16,684 nucleotides of DNA from Flammeovirgaceae bacterium (lineage in GTDB: Bacteria > Bacteroidota > Bacteroidia > Cytophagales > Cyclobacteriaceae). Positions within the stretch are counted from its first letter, which is position 1; every line of letters begins with the position of its first letter. A program made the position numbers and the translations under genes. The stretch covers positions 1-16,684 of the forward strand of contig JAKEEN010000158.1 of assembly GCA_022616575.1 (NCBI GenBank). Reading direction: 5' to 3'. The notes below the pieces were generated by a model. That model had not been told where the DNA came from, did not search any database, and saw nothing but the letters and a program-made list of their open reading frames with translations. This document shows, in pieces, positions 15,808 to 16,684 of this stretch.

Positions 15808-16684
15808 TCACCCCATAAACTCAGCCAGCAATCGATGAAAGTGGTGAGTACCGGTTTCTCGTTTTACAGAATACCGGCCATGTTGATAAAACCTGGAGCG
15901 AATTCCTTTCTGTACGTGGCACACCACATCCTCATCTTCCATCTCTACCTGGTGAAGATTGGCGCCAGCACCTTGTCTCAATTTGCTTTCATCCAACACG
16001 TAAGACAGGAATGAAACTTTACATTGATCAATTTTAGTTGGCTGAACTACGTTAATAGACAGACCCCATGGGTAAAAATTGAACATAAGGTTTGGGAATA
16101 CCCAGAAATAATATCCCGCTACTTTTTTACCATAATCGGGCGAAGAAGCAGGCAGCTCAAAAATTAAATCTTCTTCTTTTCCCAGGCCCAATTGCAGACT
16201 TGCATACCGATAGAGTTCAGTGGTGTAATTGCCGTAATCGATTACTGCGTTGAGTCCGGCATGCACAAACGGAATGTGAAAGCCCTCTAAGTAATTTTCA
16301 CAATACAATGCCCAGTTGGCATCCACCATATAATCGCGAGAGAGCTCAGGCCTGAAGTTGAAATCTTTCAATGGCAGCCAGTTCATTCGGTTCATCATGT
16401 CGCCAAAATAATTACTGAATGGAACACCCGGTGTCATGTTTGTGAATATCCATTTGCCCCAGGTTTCTAACGGGAGTTGGGTAAGGTTATCTTCGGGCGA
16501 TGGAAAATTCTGAACTTCTTTAAACTCAGGCATCGACTGAAACTTGCCGTCTAACTGAAATCTTCTCCCGTGATATTTGCATCGCAGGTCATTTAACTGA
16601 CAGGGCTTTTCAACAATAATGTTGCCCCGATGTGTACATACATTCGAAAGGCAGTGTATTTGTTGTTGCTTGTCCTGCGTTAAT
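15808..16684 (-). CDS. Rieske [2Fe-2S] non-haem iron oxygenase, alpha subunit (5' end beyond window)
   Basis: The frame is open from the window edge to a TGA at 15808, giving 291 residues with the N-terminus missing. The internal ATG at 16533 is not the start, because the Rieske cluster site lies upstream of it. This site is CTHRG...CKYHG, a C-x-H-x16-C-x2-H arrangement encoded at about 16570-16638. The C-terminal catalytic domain has NWALYCENYLEGFHIPFVH, with the two mononuclear-iron histidines in GFHIPFVH. The third ligand is a likely Asp in MEDEDVVCHVQKG. The ending HHFHRLLAEF is typical of ring-hydroxylating dioxygenase alpha subunits and related N-demethylase or choline-monooxygenase-type enzymes. 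It needs a separate reductase, and none is visible. The substrate cannot be predicted from this fragment. Confidence 0.9.
   Translation of the reverse strand, partial: LTQDKQQQIHCLSNVCTHRGNIIVEKPCQLNDLRCKYHGRRFQLDGKFQSMPEFKEVQNFPSPEDNLTQLPLETWGKWIFTNMTPGVPFSNYFGDMMNRMNWLPLKDFNFRPELSRDYMVDANWALYCENYLEGFHIPFVHAGLNAVIDYGNYTTELYRYASLQLGLGKEEDLIFELPASSPDYGKKVAGYYFWVFPNLMFNFYPWGLSINVVQPTKIDQCKVSFLSYVLDESKLRQGAGANLHQVEMEDEDVVCHVQKGIRSRFYQHGRYSVKRETGTHHFHRLLAEFMG

Noticed and set aside
15808..16533. Complete short Rieske-less protein starting at the ATG at 16533
   Set aside because: The frame continues upstream to the window edge and contains the complete Rieske cluster motif, so this ATG is internal.

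Overview
The window is typical of a Bacteroidota chromosome, most likely a Cytophagales-type member. The genes start without Shine-Dalgarno sequences, and one exact match to the Bacteroidota -7 promoter motif (TAnnTTTG) is present. The protein families fit the phylum: a TPR/propeller/OmpA protein of PorE type, a TPR-type sensor kinase, a long QueA variant, and AT-rich intergenic inverted repeats. No tRNA, rRNA, CRISPR array, transposase or integrase was seen. The genus assignment is inference.

Layout. Positions 1-5175 (minus strand) hold a tight three-gene operon. It runs from a protein with a degenerate TIR domain followed by two further TIR/DUF4062-like modules (3742-5175), to a large membrane-anchored STAND NTPase with a WD40 propeller (563-3736), to an outer-membrane beta-barrel protein cut by the window edge (1-557). 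Both junctions have only 5 untranslated bases. Next, also on the minus strand, is a 1058-residue fusion of an ATP/ADP-type nucleotide transporter, HEAT-like repeats and a cyclic-nucleotide-binding fold (5316-8492). A 235-base divergent region separates it from the PorE-like OmpA-family protein on the plus strand (8728-11031). That gene converges, over a small hairpin, on a long QueA-family enzyme (11060-12247, minus). Divergent from queA is menC, o-succinylbenzoate synthase (12450-13520, plus). It is followed by an orphan TPR histidine kinase with a GTG start (13599-15671, plus). The last gene is a Rieske oxygenase alpha subunit (15808 to the window edge, minus), which has lost its N-terminus to the edge.

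How the genes relate. The three-gene operon is the most interesting part. The NTPase domain should lie in the cytoplasm. A single membrane segment and a long coiled coil should then place the propeller in the periplasm, facing the outer-membrane protein made from the same transcript, while the TIR-like protein would be the cytoplasmic partner. This could form an envelope-spanning sensing or conflict module. That reading is inferred from domain content and predicted topology. The remaining genes look like ordinary housekeeping or accessory genes with no evident functional link to each other.

The intergenic regions at about 5190-5330, 12255-12430, 11036-11058 and 15675-15805 hold AT-rich inverted repeats. 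Two of them clearly share sequence, and one of these has probably caused an upstream over-extension of the menC reading frame.
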